From Chrysomallon squamiferum (Eukaryota; Mollusca; Gastropoda; Neomphalida; Peltospiridae): a DNA stretch of 64,000 nt. The translations under genes and the position numbers were made by a program. Shown piece after piece: positions 1-10,729 of this stretch; within the stretch, counting starts at the first letter, position 1, and every line of letters starts with the position of its first letter. The notes beneath the pieces are model-generated. The model worked only from the letters and a program-made list of their open reading frames with translations, made no database searches and was not told the origin of the DNA. Location of the stretch: contig CM022670.1 of NCBI GenBank assembly GCA_012295275.1, forward strand, positions 32,325,938-32,389,937. Reading direction: 5' to 3'.

Positions 1-188
1 CAAATGGTGAAACACAATATCCATATTGAAATATTAAATACAGCATTCCCAGATTATAGAATTTTTATAATGTAAACTTTTTTCTGTGATATAAATTATC
101 CTGTGCAACCAAATTGAAGGAAAAGGTAATTTAATAAAAAAAATATCTTATATTACTTCTTACTAAAAACTTAATTTTGATATTTCAG
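1..188 (+). other. Intron upstream of the first visible PTCHD3-like exon
   Basis: AT-rich sequence with no codon structure that fits the family. It ends in a short pyrimidine stretch and an AG acceptor at 187-188. The exon that follows begins with one base of a split codon, so an upstream exon must exist outside the window. Confidence 0.7.
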
Positions 189-309
189 TTTTGATGATGA
201 AGGATATGGTGCAATCAACAGTGATATCAAACTTCTCTCAGCTGGTTTTAGTGTTGTATTTGTGTTTGTAATGATCTCCCTTGGGAAATTCAACTTGGTG
301 CAACAGAGG
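189..309 (+). CDS. PTCHD3-like: PTCHD3-like exon A: start of sterol-sensing domain
   Basis: One base of a split codon is followed by 40 codons, beginning FDDEGYGAINSD. A polar stretch leads into a hydrophobic helix (LLSAGFSVVFVFVMISLG), which matches TM2, the first helix of the sterol-sensing domain. The acceptor is AG at 187-188 and the donor is GT at 310-311. The exon ends in phase 0. Confidence 0.85.
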
Positions 310-3300
310 GTTTGCATTTTTATTTTTTAAGTTTTTAAATAAAAAATTTCTTCGTAATTCTTTTTTCATCCACTTATATAGAAAGGCAGCTAGATAAATC
401 TATTTTATTTTATTTCTTTTACATAATTTGTTTTCCATTAAGTGTTCTATTTCCATCTGAAATTTTTTTTTTTTTTTCATCATTCTGTTATGTTATGTAT
501 ATTTATTCAAAGGAATCTTCATTTTTTTCTTCTTGTATGAATCTTCATTTATTGTTAAAATACAGTTCTTTAATTTACAAGGAATATGATAACTGAACAC
601 ATTTTTTTCACCTTAAAACTCTTTAATTTGTTCATACAATCCCTGTTATTACTGAATATTAAAATTTAGCTTTTGAATGATCACTATTACTATTAATAAA
701 CAGTGTTTACTGAGTAAGAAATAATGTTAGTTGGATTCAGTAAATCTGATTTTATAGTCACTTGATTGTTTTCAAAGATAAAATATTTATTATTTTTGGG
801 TTTTTTTATTTTTTTATTTTTTTATTTTTCAGATCTATGTTTCTCTAGCAGGACTTTTAAGTGTTGGTCTTGCTATTCTTTTTGCTTATGGCATAGCAAC
901 TGTTTTTGATGTTATATATGGACCAATACAGTCCATTATGCCATTTCTTTTGCTGGGTAAGGTTATATATATTTAATAAATTAAAAAAAAGATTTAGTGC
1001 TGTTGTTTGTATACATGCATACTGTAATATATATTTGTATTTAATATATTAGATAACATGTTTATGGCATATAACAGATTTGTTTTAATAATATAAAAAA
1101 ACACACAATAATAATGGCACCCTTAATAAGATACCACAAATGAGTAGCATTAATTCATTTGACGTTTGCATATTTGTAGCATCATGTTAAGAGCAGATGA
1201 ATAATTTTTCTGAATATTAAATAAAATAACAAATATTAACAGAATTTGTTTAATGTTTCAAAAAAGAAAAACATTTATTTTAAAAGAAAATAACACTATG
1301 TATTTGTGTAAAATAAAATAAAATAAATAATAGAGAGAGTGATACTATTATTTTGCTTCATAATGATCACTAGAACATTAAATATTAAATAATGTCACTA
1401 GAATTTAGCTAATTTGATTTTTCAAAAGTATTTTTATATTTTTAATCTTCTTACAGGTATTGGTGTTGATGATATGTTTGTTGTTGTTGAGGCATGGAAA
1501 AACCTGGATGCTGAAGAGATGAAAAGACCTTTGCCAGAGAAAGTTGGTTTGGCCATGAAGCATGCTGGAGTGTCTGTCACTGTTACGTCCATTACTGACA
1601 TTGTCGCTTTCGGCATTGGCGCATCCACTGTAAGTGTATTTCTGATTTTGATTATTGATGAAAAATTGATACCTTAAATATTACCTCATGTACTTTTTAA
1701 TATTACATCCATCCATAACATCACTGCAGTTGTCAGTGATGCATCATCTGTGTGTGTAATTCAAACTTTTTCACTCTAGTGAAAATTTGATACCTTAAAG
1801 TCCTTATTATTACATCCATCCATGACATCACTGCTTTGGTTATTGATGCATCTACTTTAAGTGTAATTATGGATTTGAACTGGAATGAAAATTAATACCT
1901 TAAACGTTAGCTTAGATACTATAATGTTTGTCACTGACAACACTGCCTTTAGTATTGATCACTAATGTTACTGTTTTTCTGTAACTTTAATGAGACAAAA
2001 ATCCTACAAATGCCATACTATCAGCTTCTATTTCGAGTTAGCAACCACAGATTTTATTTCATGCACTGCTCTGTAGAAACTGAACACATACTAAGGCAAT
2101 GGATCCTTAATAAATTAGTTGTGGAACACTTCAATGGAACATTGAAAAGTCTGGATTTTTAACATCTTTTAAAAACTTTTCATATATATTTTTAAAATAA
2201 GAAACCATATTCTTAATATTATCTTTATTGTTATCATTAAATCCAGTTTAGTATTTTAAAATTTTATCCTTTACGTATTAGGTTATTCCTGCTCTTAGTG
2301 CTTTCTGCATCTACGCATCACTTGGAATACTTGCTCTCTATGTTCTTCAGTCAACATTTTTTGTTGCTTGTTTAACACTGGATGAGAAAAGAAGAGAAGC
2401 ATCAATAGATGCCTGTATCTGCTGTTACAAACACAAGGACTATAAGCCTAACAAGTGCAGCAACACAGCTTTTTTTCCTCTATTTATGGAGAAGTACTAT
2501 GGACCTTTTCTTATGAAGCTTCCAGTTAAAGTAAATTGAACATTCAATACTCAGTGTTTAGTATATATATATTTGGTGCAAACTTTGTTTTGATTGATAT
2601 TATCTATTATAGGAAAATGAGATATAGTCATAACATACATTATACTTTAATGTAATTGTATTATCAAATGGAGTTGATTCATTAATCATTGCTTGACTTG
2701 GTTCCATCTCTGAAAAATCCAGATGTGAAGGAGCTGTATTTTGTTTTATATAGCTTACTTACAGTTTACAAACAATCTGTTTCAAAGCACTTAAAGATGT
2801 TTTATACATGAAACTGAAACTTTAAGATGAGTTTACATGTGTGAAAATCAAGAAAACCTAATTTTCAAAATTTCAGCTTTCATACTTATTAATCTTTTTA
2901 TTGAAAAATCTATTTGTACATTTTTTTATTCATTTTACTGTAGTAAATCAATTACATATTAATACTATATTATTTTCTTTCCATTCAGATTTTTGTTATG
3001 TTGGTTACCATGTCAGCTTTGAGTGTGTTTCTCTGGAGGTTTATTTTACTCAAACAAGACTTTGATCTGACAAACTATATACCTAGTGATTCATATGCTT
3101 ATCACTTTGCCAAAGCTAAAGAGCATTATTTTCCAACAGAAGGAGATGAAGTCAGTATATACTGTGGTAAGTAATTATGTTTTTAATGATAAAAATATTA
3201 ATCCTGTCCCATGCAATCAGCCAGTTTTTATCTACAGTACCATACAGATCACAATAGGAATTTAAAATAGTTTCATTTTATTTTTGCATATTTTTTATAT

Positions 3301-6300
3301 AATTAAAAGTCAGAATGTTTTATTGGTATTATTTATTTTCATGAATGCAAGGATTATAATCTTAATTTGATGATTAATACCTGGAAGATTCTAAATTACT
3401 AAGAAGAATCTAAAATTAAAAGAACACTGTTAACTTATACCTGTTAATCTTGAAATGAAATAATAAACAATGGTTTTATCCCTGAAATTTAAAATTAAAT
3501 ATATATATGATACTGATATTTATATCATTCTCTCAACTTTACAAGATAACCAATGTTAAAATAACTGATAAAACTATATAACTGACATATCTAGCAATAT
3601 CTATCTATGAATTAAATCTATGAATGGTAATAATTCTCTCCATCCTTTTTATTTGCAGGAAATTTCAGTTATTTTCAGTATTCTCTGTCCATGGAGTATG
3701 TTTACAGACATGTAACAGAAAGTCCATACACCCAGAATGGATCAGTTATAAGTTGGTATAAAGCCTTTAAAGATTGGAGACATTCTCAAGGTAAAATATT
3801 TCAAATGTTATAACAAATCTTTAGTAGATTTAGTTATAGACTGTGTAGTTTTATGTGATTTTGAGATGGTTACATTAAGTACTCATAATAGTTATGTGAT
3901 AATTTTACTGAACTTTTCCTAGTAAAAAACATACAGGCTTGTATAACGTTTAATAAAATAAAATTTGGTCACTGATATACTCAGAGCAATTTATTTCTAT
4001 TCTGTTTTATATTAAGAATTTGATTACAAAAAATTACTGTTAGGTGTTTAACTATTCAGATATTACTTTTGGTTGGTTATTACTCATACCTTAGGTATTT
4101 CTTGAAAATTCAAAATTCAGTGGCCATTTCAAATTGTGCTAATGATGTTTATACAAGATAGCATAATGTTAATGATAACAGTACTACACTACAATGGTTA
4201 CTATGAAGTTTATATAAGATCAGAGAGTAATTATTAATTATCAATGACAATGATTTTTTCTCATAAACTGCAGGATTACAGTACAGAGAAGAATGTATTA
4301 CAGATTATAACAAAATTAAAATGCACATGAGTGAAACATTAATCATAAAGCTGTTGTAAGCTAAATCAGTAAATATTTAATGAACTGTTTTGTTATTTTC
4401 AGGAATATCAAATCCTACTTCTGAGTCTGACTTCTATGACAAACTGTACAGTTTTTTGACAAGTCAGTATGGTAGACATTATTCCCAGTATGTCAAACTA
4501 AACTCCACAACACCACCAGTGCGCATTGAGGCAAGTCATTGTAAAATGTATTGGTTATACATTTAATACAGTCTTTACTGTTTTCCAGTACATTCCAGCT
4601 GTAGACTGTTAACAGCTTGAGTGTCCAAACATTAATTAATTAACTAAGTGACAGTTTAGTAGACTAAATGTTATTTTTTAAAAATATTGATTGTTAAATC
4701 TGACATACAGAGTTAGGCCAGTCTTATACCCAGCTAATACATAGTATATTTTTTTCTACAAAATTAGATCTTGTATGGCTGTAAAAATGTTTTGAGTATG
4801 TACAGGTATAGTTAGATATAATCTGTGAGTAAATATATGTTTATGTGTAAATGTATGTATATATATATATTAACTATATATTTATATATCTATTATGTAT
4901 GTATGTGTGAGAGTGTGTTCATATATACATACAAACGTATGTGTGTGTATGTATATAGATAGATCTATCTAAATCACAGACACACACACACAAACACTTT
5001 TTTTTTTCTTCTTTTTTCAGGCTTCCTACATCACATTAAGGCATTATCTGCAGCCAGATTCAGCTGGTGAAATAAAATCAATGGACAGTCTTCGAGGAAT
5101 TGTCGACGATGCAGCATTCCCTGTTAACAAGCTCTCAGGCCTCCCAGTCACTGAATGTTTTGCCTACAGTAGAAACTATCTCACTTATGAGACAAATAAG
5201 GTAATGTTGTTATTTAGTTTTTAAAATATATAAACCAAAATACTTTCAGTTTTGAAAAAAGAAAAAGAAAAAAAAAAGAATTTTGAAATGCTTAGTAATT
5301 TATGGAAATTTTAAAAAATGTTGTAAACAAATTTGTAATTGAATTAATCATCATCATCAACTTTACTTCAAGAAGGTGAACTGCTCAGCACGTACAGAGA
5401 CATGTTTAGGATTCATCAATCATTTGCTTCTTCAGTAACCATTTATACCAAATATGTAATTGTTACATTCACTGCCAACAAGCCACAACAAATCTGATAC
5501 ATCTTCTGTTTTATGACAAACAAATTTAAAGGAGTATTTTCATATAAATTAATGATATTAATGTGAAAAAGATTTTTATAATCATCATGTAATAGTTCAC
5601 ACAGAGAAGCTTATAAATTATACAATCTTTTACCTAGTAAGAGTTATCTTTCTTTTTTCTGTTTTTCTTTTTAATAGGTGTTGAAATTTGAGCTGTTCAG
5701 AAACCTGGCACTGGCTGGAACCTGTGTTTTACTTGTTACATTACTTCTGATTGCCAATCTTTGGACTTCACTTTTAGTCTTTTCGTGTGTCATATTTACA
5801 CTGGTGAGTTGAAACAGTTATATTCTTTAAATAACCATAAAATTAGACAGCCACTACTTTATTTGTTAAAATTGGAAATCTATAAATTGAGAACAAAGGT
5901 GTAAGAAGTCATACATATTTCCATAGAACCAAATAATGTCATTTTATTTGTACTGTTACATTGATGATATCAATACACATGAGGGTATTAACATCTACAT
6001 TTGTGATAAATATGTAATGCAAAAGTTCTCACAATATTGAATTTTTATTTTGCAGTTATTATTATTATTTTATCTAAGTTATTTATTTTGGGGTATTGCT
6101 TTAAGTATGTACGAATTTGGATAAATACAAAAATAAATTTGATTGAAATGTGTATAAATTGTATGTTAAGGTGTTCAGTATATTTAAAATGGTTTCTTTT
6201 AAAACATTTAGGGTTTTTGTCTTTCATTCTAATTGGACCTGTTGAATTTTTAAATAAAGCAGTTTGTATTTCAAATCAGCTGTAAACATGTTTCTGTTTA

Positions 6301-8345
6301 AATTTCAGGTAGCTGTGGGTGGTGTTTTGGAACTGTGGGGTGTGACCATTGACACAGCAAGCAGCATTCTACTCATTCTGTCAGTCGGTCTTGCGGTTGA
6401 TTACTCAGCCCATATAGGCCACACCTTCATGACTGTGCAGGGAACACGAGAAGGTTACCTTTTTTACTTTTACATAAACTGCCAATTTGTTAATTTATTT
6501 GGATTTGTCTACTGTTTTGAAAACACTTGTAATTTATTCGTTCTTTAAATATAAGCTGCACATAAACACATCAATAATATAAATAAGTAAAATAAATATT
6601 TTGCACATACAATGGGGCAGTCATAAAATGTAATCAGAAAACTACATACTGAAACTTTAAGGTTGAATTTAAGAAGTCTGTTCTTCCATAACTGAAGTGT
6701 TTAAACATTGTAACTACCAAAAGAGGTTTTCATAAATTCAGCTCATACTTTTTAAAGAAAAATAATTAAACTTTGATGCATTATTTGTTTCAGAGCGGGC
6801 TATACTAACACTGAAGATTATCGGCCCAGCAGTATTTAATGGAGGTTTCAGCACTTTTCTTGCCTTTGTTCTGTTAGCAAGCAGCAGTAGCTATGGGTTT
6901 ACACTTTTCTTTAGGGTAAGTCTGTGTTTTAAATCAAATATAAAAAACATACATGCACAGACACACATCATACATTTACACACACATACACATGTAACAC
7001 ACACACAAACACACATAAATCATTCATAAATACTTACGTATGTGTTTTTGCTGAACTGTGAACAGTAGCTTAACAGACAAATGGTTTTTTTACTTGTAGT
7101 TTTACCTCATTTTATGTATTCTTAATTCTTTTATTTTATTTGTAAAATTATAACTACTTCTTATTCAGTCTGGTTACTTTCTTAATATTTTTCTTTACTT
7201 CTGTTTTTTAAATTTATTTATTTTGTTAATTTTTAAATAATTCTTAATAAAACATTTTTATTCAGTTTGCACACCCTTATGTTTCAGGTTTTCTTTACTG
7301 TTGTATTGTTTGGATTGTTTCATGGTTTGGCATACTTGCCAGTCATTCTCAGCTGGATAGGACCACAGCCTTATACTACAAAACCACAGAAATCAAACAG
7401 TCTAGAGCTACAACAAACAAGAAATGAAAGAGGAGAAGAAATGAACACACAAAATGGTTACACACAGGTAAATGTGTTTGATATTAGTGTTACTATTGAT
7501 ACTGCTACTTTAATAATAATTAGTACTATATTAATAATGATCAGTGTTAAATAAAATCATAAAATACATCTAGAAATACAAATAATACAGGAAAATATGT
7601 ATTTGCAATGTCATTTATAATGTATTAAATTGATTCTTTGTTGGAGAGTAATTTCTTTATTGGGTGTAAATGATAGAAAAATATTACTGCATCTCTAAAT
7701 ATTGATTATTGTTAAAAAAAAAGACAAATGTAATTGTAAAAAAAACAAGAAAATTATTAAAAATAATAATTGCAATTTACAAGCATTATAAAATTTAATT
7801 ATAAATGAAATAACTATGAATAAAATAGTGCTTCATGTTTTATTCAATATAAATGAAATTACAAAAGAAAATAATTGTTAATAAAAAATAGTAGTTGTCA
7901 TTGTTATAAAATGTATTTGTAAAAGATAAAACCAGTTAATGAAAATTATTGATTTCACATAGATGTGTAATGAAAAAAAGAAAATATAAAGGTATTTATT
8001 TAAATTTTTGTTTACTACATCTTAAAGCAGTGTGTAAAAACTTATTTATTTTAGCCTCTCTTTGAATGTTCATAGCAAGGTATTTTAATATTGTTTGTTG
8101 TCCATTCTTTAACCTTTTACATCATATTTCACTAAATCATTCTGTGTAGCTGGTTGTATGTCATTTTATTTTATTCATATATCTGTATGGGGTTTTGTTA
8201 TTTTTCGGTTTGTGTATAAATGAAATTATTTTTATTATTATTTTATAAATTTAAAGGTGATGGGGATTGGTTTTATTGTCATTCCTTTTATTTATTTAAA
8301 TATTTACTCTGTTGTCATTTATCAATATTATAATTATTGTTATTG

Positions 8346-8417
<72 letters not shown>

Positions 8418-8698
8418 TATTTATTTATTAATTTATTGTTTATTATTATTTATTTATTATTCTGTTTATTTTTTATCTTTTTTAAAACATTTTTTTTTTA
8501 CTTAATCTAATAGCTGAAAAGTTACTTAAAATTTGATATGGAAATTAACATAAGGGTCTGATCTTGTGTATAGTAATAAAGGGTATGCATGATAAAAATA
8601 AATGAATAAATTGTATACATGTGTATATCCAGTACAGTGTATTTTCAAGCATGCTGTAATTTTTTTAGGCAGCTGCATGTTGAAATAAATAAACTCTG

Positions 8699-8732
<34 letters not shown>

Positions 8733-10493
8733 TGTGTGTGATTTGGATGATATGTAATTCTGTTAAATTCTAAGTATATTTACTAAAAATAACTTTCCCT
8801 AGATTTTTTTTTTTTTAGTAAGTTTAATAATTGAAATCAAGATTAGATTTCAGTAGGTTATTTTTTTTTTTGAAAAATTTACATTTTCTGTAGTTTAGCA
8901 GTTTCTTCATTTTTATTTGATATATTTTAAAGACATTAATATAGTATTAATATTCTGTTTCCAAAGGATAAAATAAAAATAGACTACAGTTTTTCTTACT
9001 CGTCTTGATTACACTTTTCTGTACAACAAAATGTTTATGTCTTTGGTCAACACACACTGCCGCCACATTATTCTTTTCATGTGACATAATATGACATCAT
9101 CTGTTATATAAACTCTGTGGAAGCTCATTAACCAAAGATGCTGCAGTCATAGTCATGAATATTGCCAACATAGTGATATTTGTCAATATCACAGAACCAA
9201 CCCATGTCATTCACTGCCATTTTAGACTCTTTTGTCAGTATTTTTTCAGAACATTCAAACAAATTCATTTTCATTATTAATGTTCTCGGCTGATAAAAAT
9301 GGTATCACACTCGAATTAAAGTTTGTTTTAAATAAATATTATAAGTATGTAATAATTCAAATGGACTTTTTTAGTCTGTGTGTGTGTGTGTTTATGGATA
9401 TTTATCATTTCTATTTTTCACATTATTTTGACCTTAAAACACAAGCTTCAAAAACCTTTCCACACAGCACAACATTTTTTGTTTTTTTAACTTTTTTGTT
9501 TTTTTTTCTTCAAATTCTTTCACAGTTTGCCTGACCAAAATTTTTGTGAGTGTTTTTATGTAAAAGTTAAAGTTAAGAGTTCATTATTTGACAAAGGAAA
9601 GTGCAATATATTTCTTGTATTTCATGTCAAGAAATAATAATAATAATGTTCAATTTTATTTGAAGAAAATGACAGCAATGGAGATATCCCAATTTCAGAA
9701 AACTTAATTTAAATAAATTATAGAAAAACACAGGCTTCTGGGTATGTTATTATTATTATTATTATTATTTTACCAGTTTGCTCACATTTTGTTGATAAAA
9801 TGTAAAATTTGATTTGTATTTTTTATGTAATGTTGAATGGTATAGTTTTTCATTTGTTTTTGGTTTGTTTATTTTGTTGTTGTTTTTTATTTTTATTTTT
9901 TTTCTACAGCTAATGTTTGTATGTATTCTTAAATATGTATTTTTTGGTTGGTTTGTTTTGTTTTTTATAAATTTGTATTTTATTTTTAATTAGTTAAATA
10001 ACAATCTATATATTACATTTAAAATATTTTTCAGAACAAAATTTGTAACTATAAATTAATTTGAGAAAATACAAAAGTTGAAGTAAATATTTACAAAAGT
10101 AAAATTGCTATTATTTTAGTTTTTTAAATATTTTCTAAATCAAATGCAAGCAATTAATGATAGTAATGATTAATGTAATCTCAACACTACTACTGCTACT
10201 GTTATTTTTATTGATGTTAATTTTTACTACTTCTAGATGTTTATCATTTTACTAATATACTTTTTATGCAATTATAGTATTTCTCTTTCTCTCAATAATT
10301 ATGTTTTATTATTAATACATATTTTTTTTATTTATTATTATTATTTTTATTTTAGAGGTCTGCTGAAACAAGCAATGTATGCCATGAAATAATGCCATCA
10401 CATGAATATCAGATGATGAATTCAGTGTACATTCCACAACCTGATTATTCACCTCAAGTCAATGAGAGACAATCATCAACACTTTATTATTAG
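189..10493 (+). CDS. PTCHD3-like: Patched-superfamily protein, PTCHD3-like / patched-related (3' part, 13 exons)
   Basis: Thirteen exons (189-309, 833-956, 1457-1629, 2282-2530, 2989-3166, 3659-3790, 4403-4530, 5021-5200, 5678-5803, 6309-6453, 6794-6915, 7288-7467, 10356-10493) join in one frame to 664 residues plus a stop. Visible in order are sterol-sensing-domain helices (about residues 17-185) with GIGVDDMF at 82-89, a helix at about 223-240, an extracellular loop to about 430, three helices with GLAVDYSAH at 497-505, two more helices to about 590, and a polar tail. The paired G-x-x-x-D(D) motifs in TM4 and TM10 are the Patched/RND proton-relay signature. Family members are 12-helix plasma-membrane proteins linked to sterol transport or Hedgehog-type signalling; this paralogue's substrate is unknown. 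TM1 and the first extracellular loop lie before the window. PTCHD3-like fits better than Patched itself because of the short tail and the cysteine-rich cytoplasmic linker, but the subfamily is inferred. Confidence 0.9.
833..956 (+). CDS. PTCHD3-like: PTCHD3-like exon B: TM3 and start of TM4
   Basis: 41 codons plus one base. A long hydrophobic segment (SLAGLLSVGLAILFAYGIA) is TM3 of the sterol-sensing domain. GPIQSIMPFLLL then opens TM4. The T-rich tract before 833 ends in CAG and the donor GTAAGG starts at 957. The last base completes a glycine codon with the next exon. Confidence 0.9.
1457..1629 (+). CDS. PTCHD3-like: PTCHD3-like exon C: GIGVDDMF motif of TM4
   Basis: Two bases finish the split glycine, then 57 codons follow. 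GIGVDDMFVVVEAW is the highly conserved TM4 signature of Patched, Dispatched and PTR proteins; the aspartates are the proposed cation-relay residues. VTVTSITDIVAFGIGAST begins TM5. The acceptor is ACAG at 1453-1456 and the donor GTAAGT starts at 1630. Decayed copies of the 3' end of this exon lie just downstream in the intron. Confidence 0.93.
1587..1975 (+). repeat. Tandem decayed copies of the exon C / intron junction
   Basis: The end of exon C plus the first ~60 intron bases recur twice more, with a partial fourth copy. Landmarks are GCATCCACT at 1621, GCATCATCT at 1741 and GCATCTACT at 1848, each followed about 50 bases later by a TACCTTAAA-type string. The spacings are 120 and 107 bases. 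The copies begin with ACATCCATCCAT-A/G-ACATCACTG, recognisably related to the coding ACGTCCATTACTGACATTG. They lack an intact acceptor, and the donor GT is lost in the third copy, so they look like decaying partial exon duplications rather than usable exons. Confidence 0.75.
2282..2530 (+). CDS. PTCHD3-like: PTCHD3-like exon D: TM5-TM6 and cytoplasmic linker
   Basis: 83 complete codons in phase 0-0. VIPALSAFCIYASLGILALY and VLQSTFFVACLTL make the last helices of the sterol-sensing domain. The cytoplasmic linker DEKRREASIDACICCYKHKD follows, rich in cysteine and lysine, then FFPLFMEKYYGPFLMKLPVK approaching TM7. The pattern ACLTLDEKRREA is typical of PTR/PTCHD3-like proteins. The donor GTAAAT starts at 2531. 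Confidence 0.92.
2989..3166 (+). CDS. PTCHD3-like: PTCHD3-like exon E: TM7 and start of extracellular loop 2
   Basis: 59 codons plus one base. IFVMLVTMSALSVFLW is TM7. DFDLTNYIPSDSYAYHFAKA then opens the second extracellular loop, followed by HYFPTEGDEVSIYC. This order (L-x-x-x-P-x-x-S-Y, then YF-x-x-x-G) is a family landmark. The acceptor CAG ends at 2988 and the donor GTAAGT starts at 3167. Confidence 0.9.
3659..3790 (+). CDS. PTCHD3-like: PTCHD3-like exon F: extracellular loop 2
   Basis: Two bases complete a split glycine, 43 codons follow, and one base is carried to the next exon. The loop sequence includes YSLSMEYVYRHVTESPYTQN and WYKAFKDWRHSQ, with an N-linked glycosylation sequon candidate (NFS) at its start. 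The acceptor TTTGCAG ends at 3658 and the donor GTAAAA starts at 3791. Confidence 0.88.
4403..4530 (+). CDS. PTCHD3-like: PTCHD3-like exon G: extracellular loop 2, GC donor
   Basis: Two bases plus 42 codons, including DFYDKLYSFLTSQYGRHYSQ and ending in PPVRIE. The exon is followed by GCAAGT, not GT. Only a GC donor at 4531 keeps the frame: using the next GT (4541) would put a stop within about 16 codons of the following exon. The sequence AG|GCAAGT matches the known GC-AG donor consensus. Confidence 0.87.
4531..5020 (+). other. GC-AG intron
   Basis: The intron begins GCAAGT and ends in a long T-rich tract with CAG at 5018-5020. Everything else about the donor matches U1 pairing (AG|GCAAGT). 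It contains interrupted TATG/TATA and CACACA microsatellite sequence in its second half and nothing that looks coding. Confidence 0.8.
5021..5200 (+). CDS. PTCHD3-like: PTCHD3-like exon H: extracellular loop 2
   Basis: 60 codons, phase 0-0. It starts ASYITLRHYLQPDSAGEIKS, continues through a VDDAAFPVNKLSGLP segment, and ends in CFAYSRNYLTYETNK, the lead-in to TM8. The I-x-A-S-x-x-T/F-x-L turn and the aromatic Y-x-x-x-x-Y-x-T-N end are typical of the family. The donor GTAATG starts at 5201. Confidence 0.9.
5678..5803 (+). CDS. PTCHD3-like: PTCHD3-like exon I: TM8 and start of TM9
   Basis: 42 codons, phase 0-0. VLKFELFRNLALAGTCVLLV and TLLLIANLWTSLLVFSCVIF cover TM8 and the start of TM9. The acceptor is AATAG at 5673-5677 and the donor GTGAGT starts at 5804. 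Confidence 0.9.
6309..6453 (+). CDS. PTCHD3-like: PTCHD3-like exon J: TM9-TM10, GLAVDYSAH motif
   Basis: 48 codons plus one base. VAVGGVLELWGVTIDTASSI leads into LLILSVGLAVDYSAHIGHTF. The G-L-A-V-D-Y-S-A-H string (residues 497-505 of the visible protein) is the second-half counterpart of the TM4 GIGVDD motif and the best single identifier of the family here. The acceptor CAG ends at 6308. The donor at 6454 is the weaker GTTACC, but the frame into the next exon (GAA G|AG CGG) is exact. Confidence 0.93.
6794..6915 (+). CDS. PTCHD3-like: PTCHD3-like exon K: TM11
   Basis: Two bases plus 40 codons. RAILTLKIIGPAVFNGGFST is followed by FLAFVLLASSSSYGFTLFFR. The G-x-x-V-x-N-G-G-x-S/T-T-F stretch before TM11 is conserved across Patched-related proteins. 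The donor GTAAGT starts at 6916. Confidence 0.92.
7288..7467 (+). CDS. PTCHD3-like: PTCHD3-like exon L: TM12 and cytoplasmic tail
   Basis: 60 codons, phase 0-0. VFFTVVLFGLFHGLAYLPVI is TM12, with the conserved FG-x-x-HGL-x-x-LPV landmark. ILSWIGPQP and a polar, glutamine/asparagine/glutamate-rich tail follow. The frame stays open for 28 codons past the donor at 7468, so retention of the intron would give an alternative C-terminus ending at 7554. Confidence 0.92.
8347..8416. repeat. (TTA)n microsatellite
   Basis: About 23 uninterrupted TTA units inside the last intron, passing into TTTA-type repeats up to about 8465. Open reading frames through it are low-complexity artefacts. Confidence 0.95.
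8701..8740. repeat. (TG)n microsatellite
   Basis: Twenty dinucleotide steps with a single G-to-T interruption near 8730, inside the last intron of the PTCHD3-like gene. Confidence 0.95.
10356..10493 (+). CDS. PTCHD3-like: PTCHD3-like terminal coding exon
   Basis: 45 codons and a TAG stop at 10491-10493. The sequence is polar and tyrosine/glutamine/serine-rich, including EYQMMNSVYIPQPDYSPQ and ending STLYY. Phase 0 joins exactly to exon L. It is short and has no domain; assignment rests on the splice acceptor, the phase match and a composition richer in GC than the flanks. Several tyrosines (Y-x-x-M, Y-x-x-P contexts) could serve as sorting or docking sites, which is inference. Confidence 0.75.
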   Translation, partial: RSAETSNVCHEIMPSHEYQMMNSVYIPQPDYSPQVNERQSSTLYY

Positions 10494-10723
10494 TGTTACC
10501 TCAAGTATAATCCACAGTATGTGTGTGTATTTTAAGATAAAATTTAAAAATGTATTAATTATCTGATTTAAATCAACTGACACATTTTATTTCTAGACTT
10601 GCATTAAATATGATCACAACATACATTTTTTTATTTTAATAAGATATAATTTAAAATTTAATTGTTTGGTTAAAATCATTGAGTGACCTTTAATTTTTTC
10701 AAAACAGGAATGTTTGAAATATA

Positions 10724-10729
10724 AATAAA
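10724..10729 (+). terminator. Candidate polyadenylation signal of the PTCHD3-like gene
   Basis: The first AATAAA after the stop codon, 231 bases downstream, followed within 25-35 bases by a T/G-rich element (GATTTTTTGAGG). In such AT-rich DNA later AATAAA copies are common, so a longer 3' UTR is possible. Confidence 0.45.

Larger units (their letters stand above)
7468..10355 (+). other. Last intron of the PTCHD3-like gene
   Basis: An intron of 2888 bases, the largest visible in this gene. It is extremely AT-rich, with a (TTA) tract at 8347-8416, a (TG) tract at 8701-8740 and short ATT and poly-T runs near 9640 and 9750. No coding pattern or second gene was seen. The acceptor TTTTAG ends at 10355. 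Confidence 0.75.

Noticed and set aside
6037-6285. 82-codon frame between PTCHD3-like exons I and J
   Set aside because: AT-rich intron sequence; it breaks the family alignment, while splicing 5803 to 6309 keeps it.
8257-8505. 82-codon plus-strand frame rich in leucine
   Set aside because: It is a translation of the (TTA)n tract and flanking ATTT repeats.
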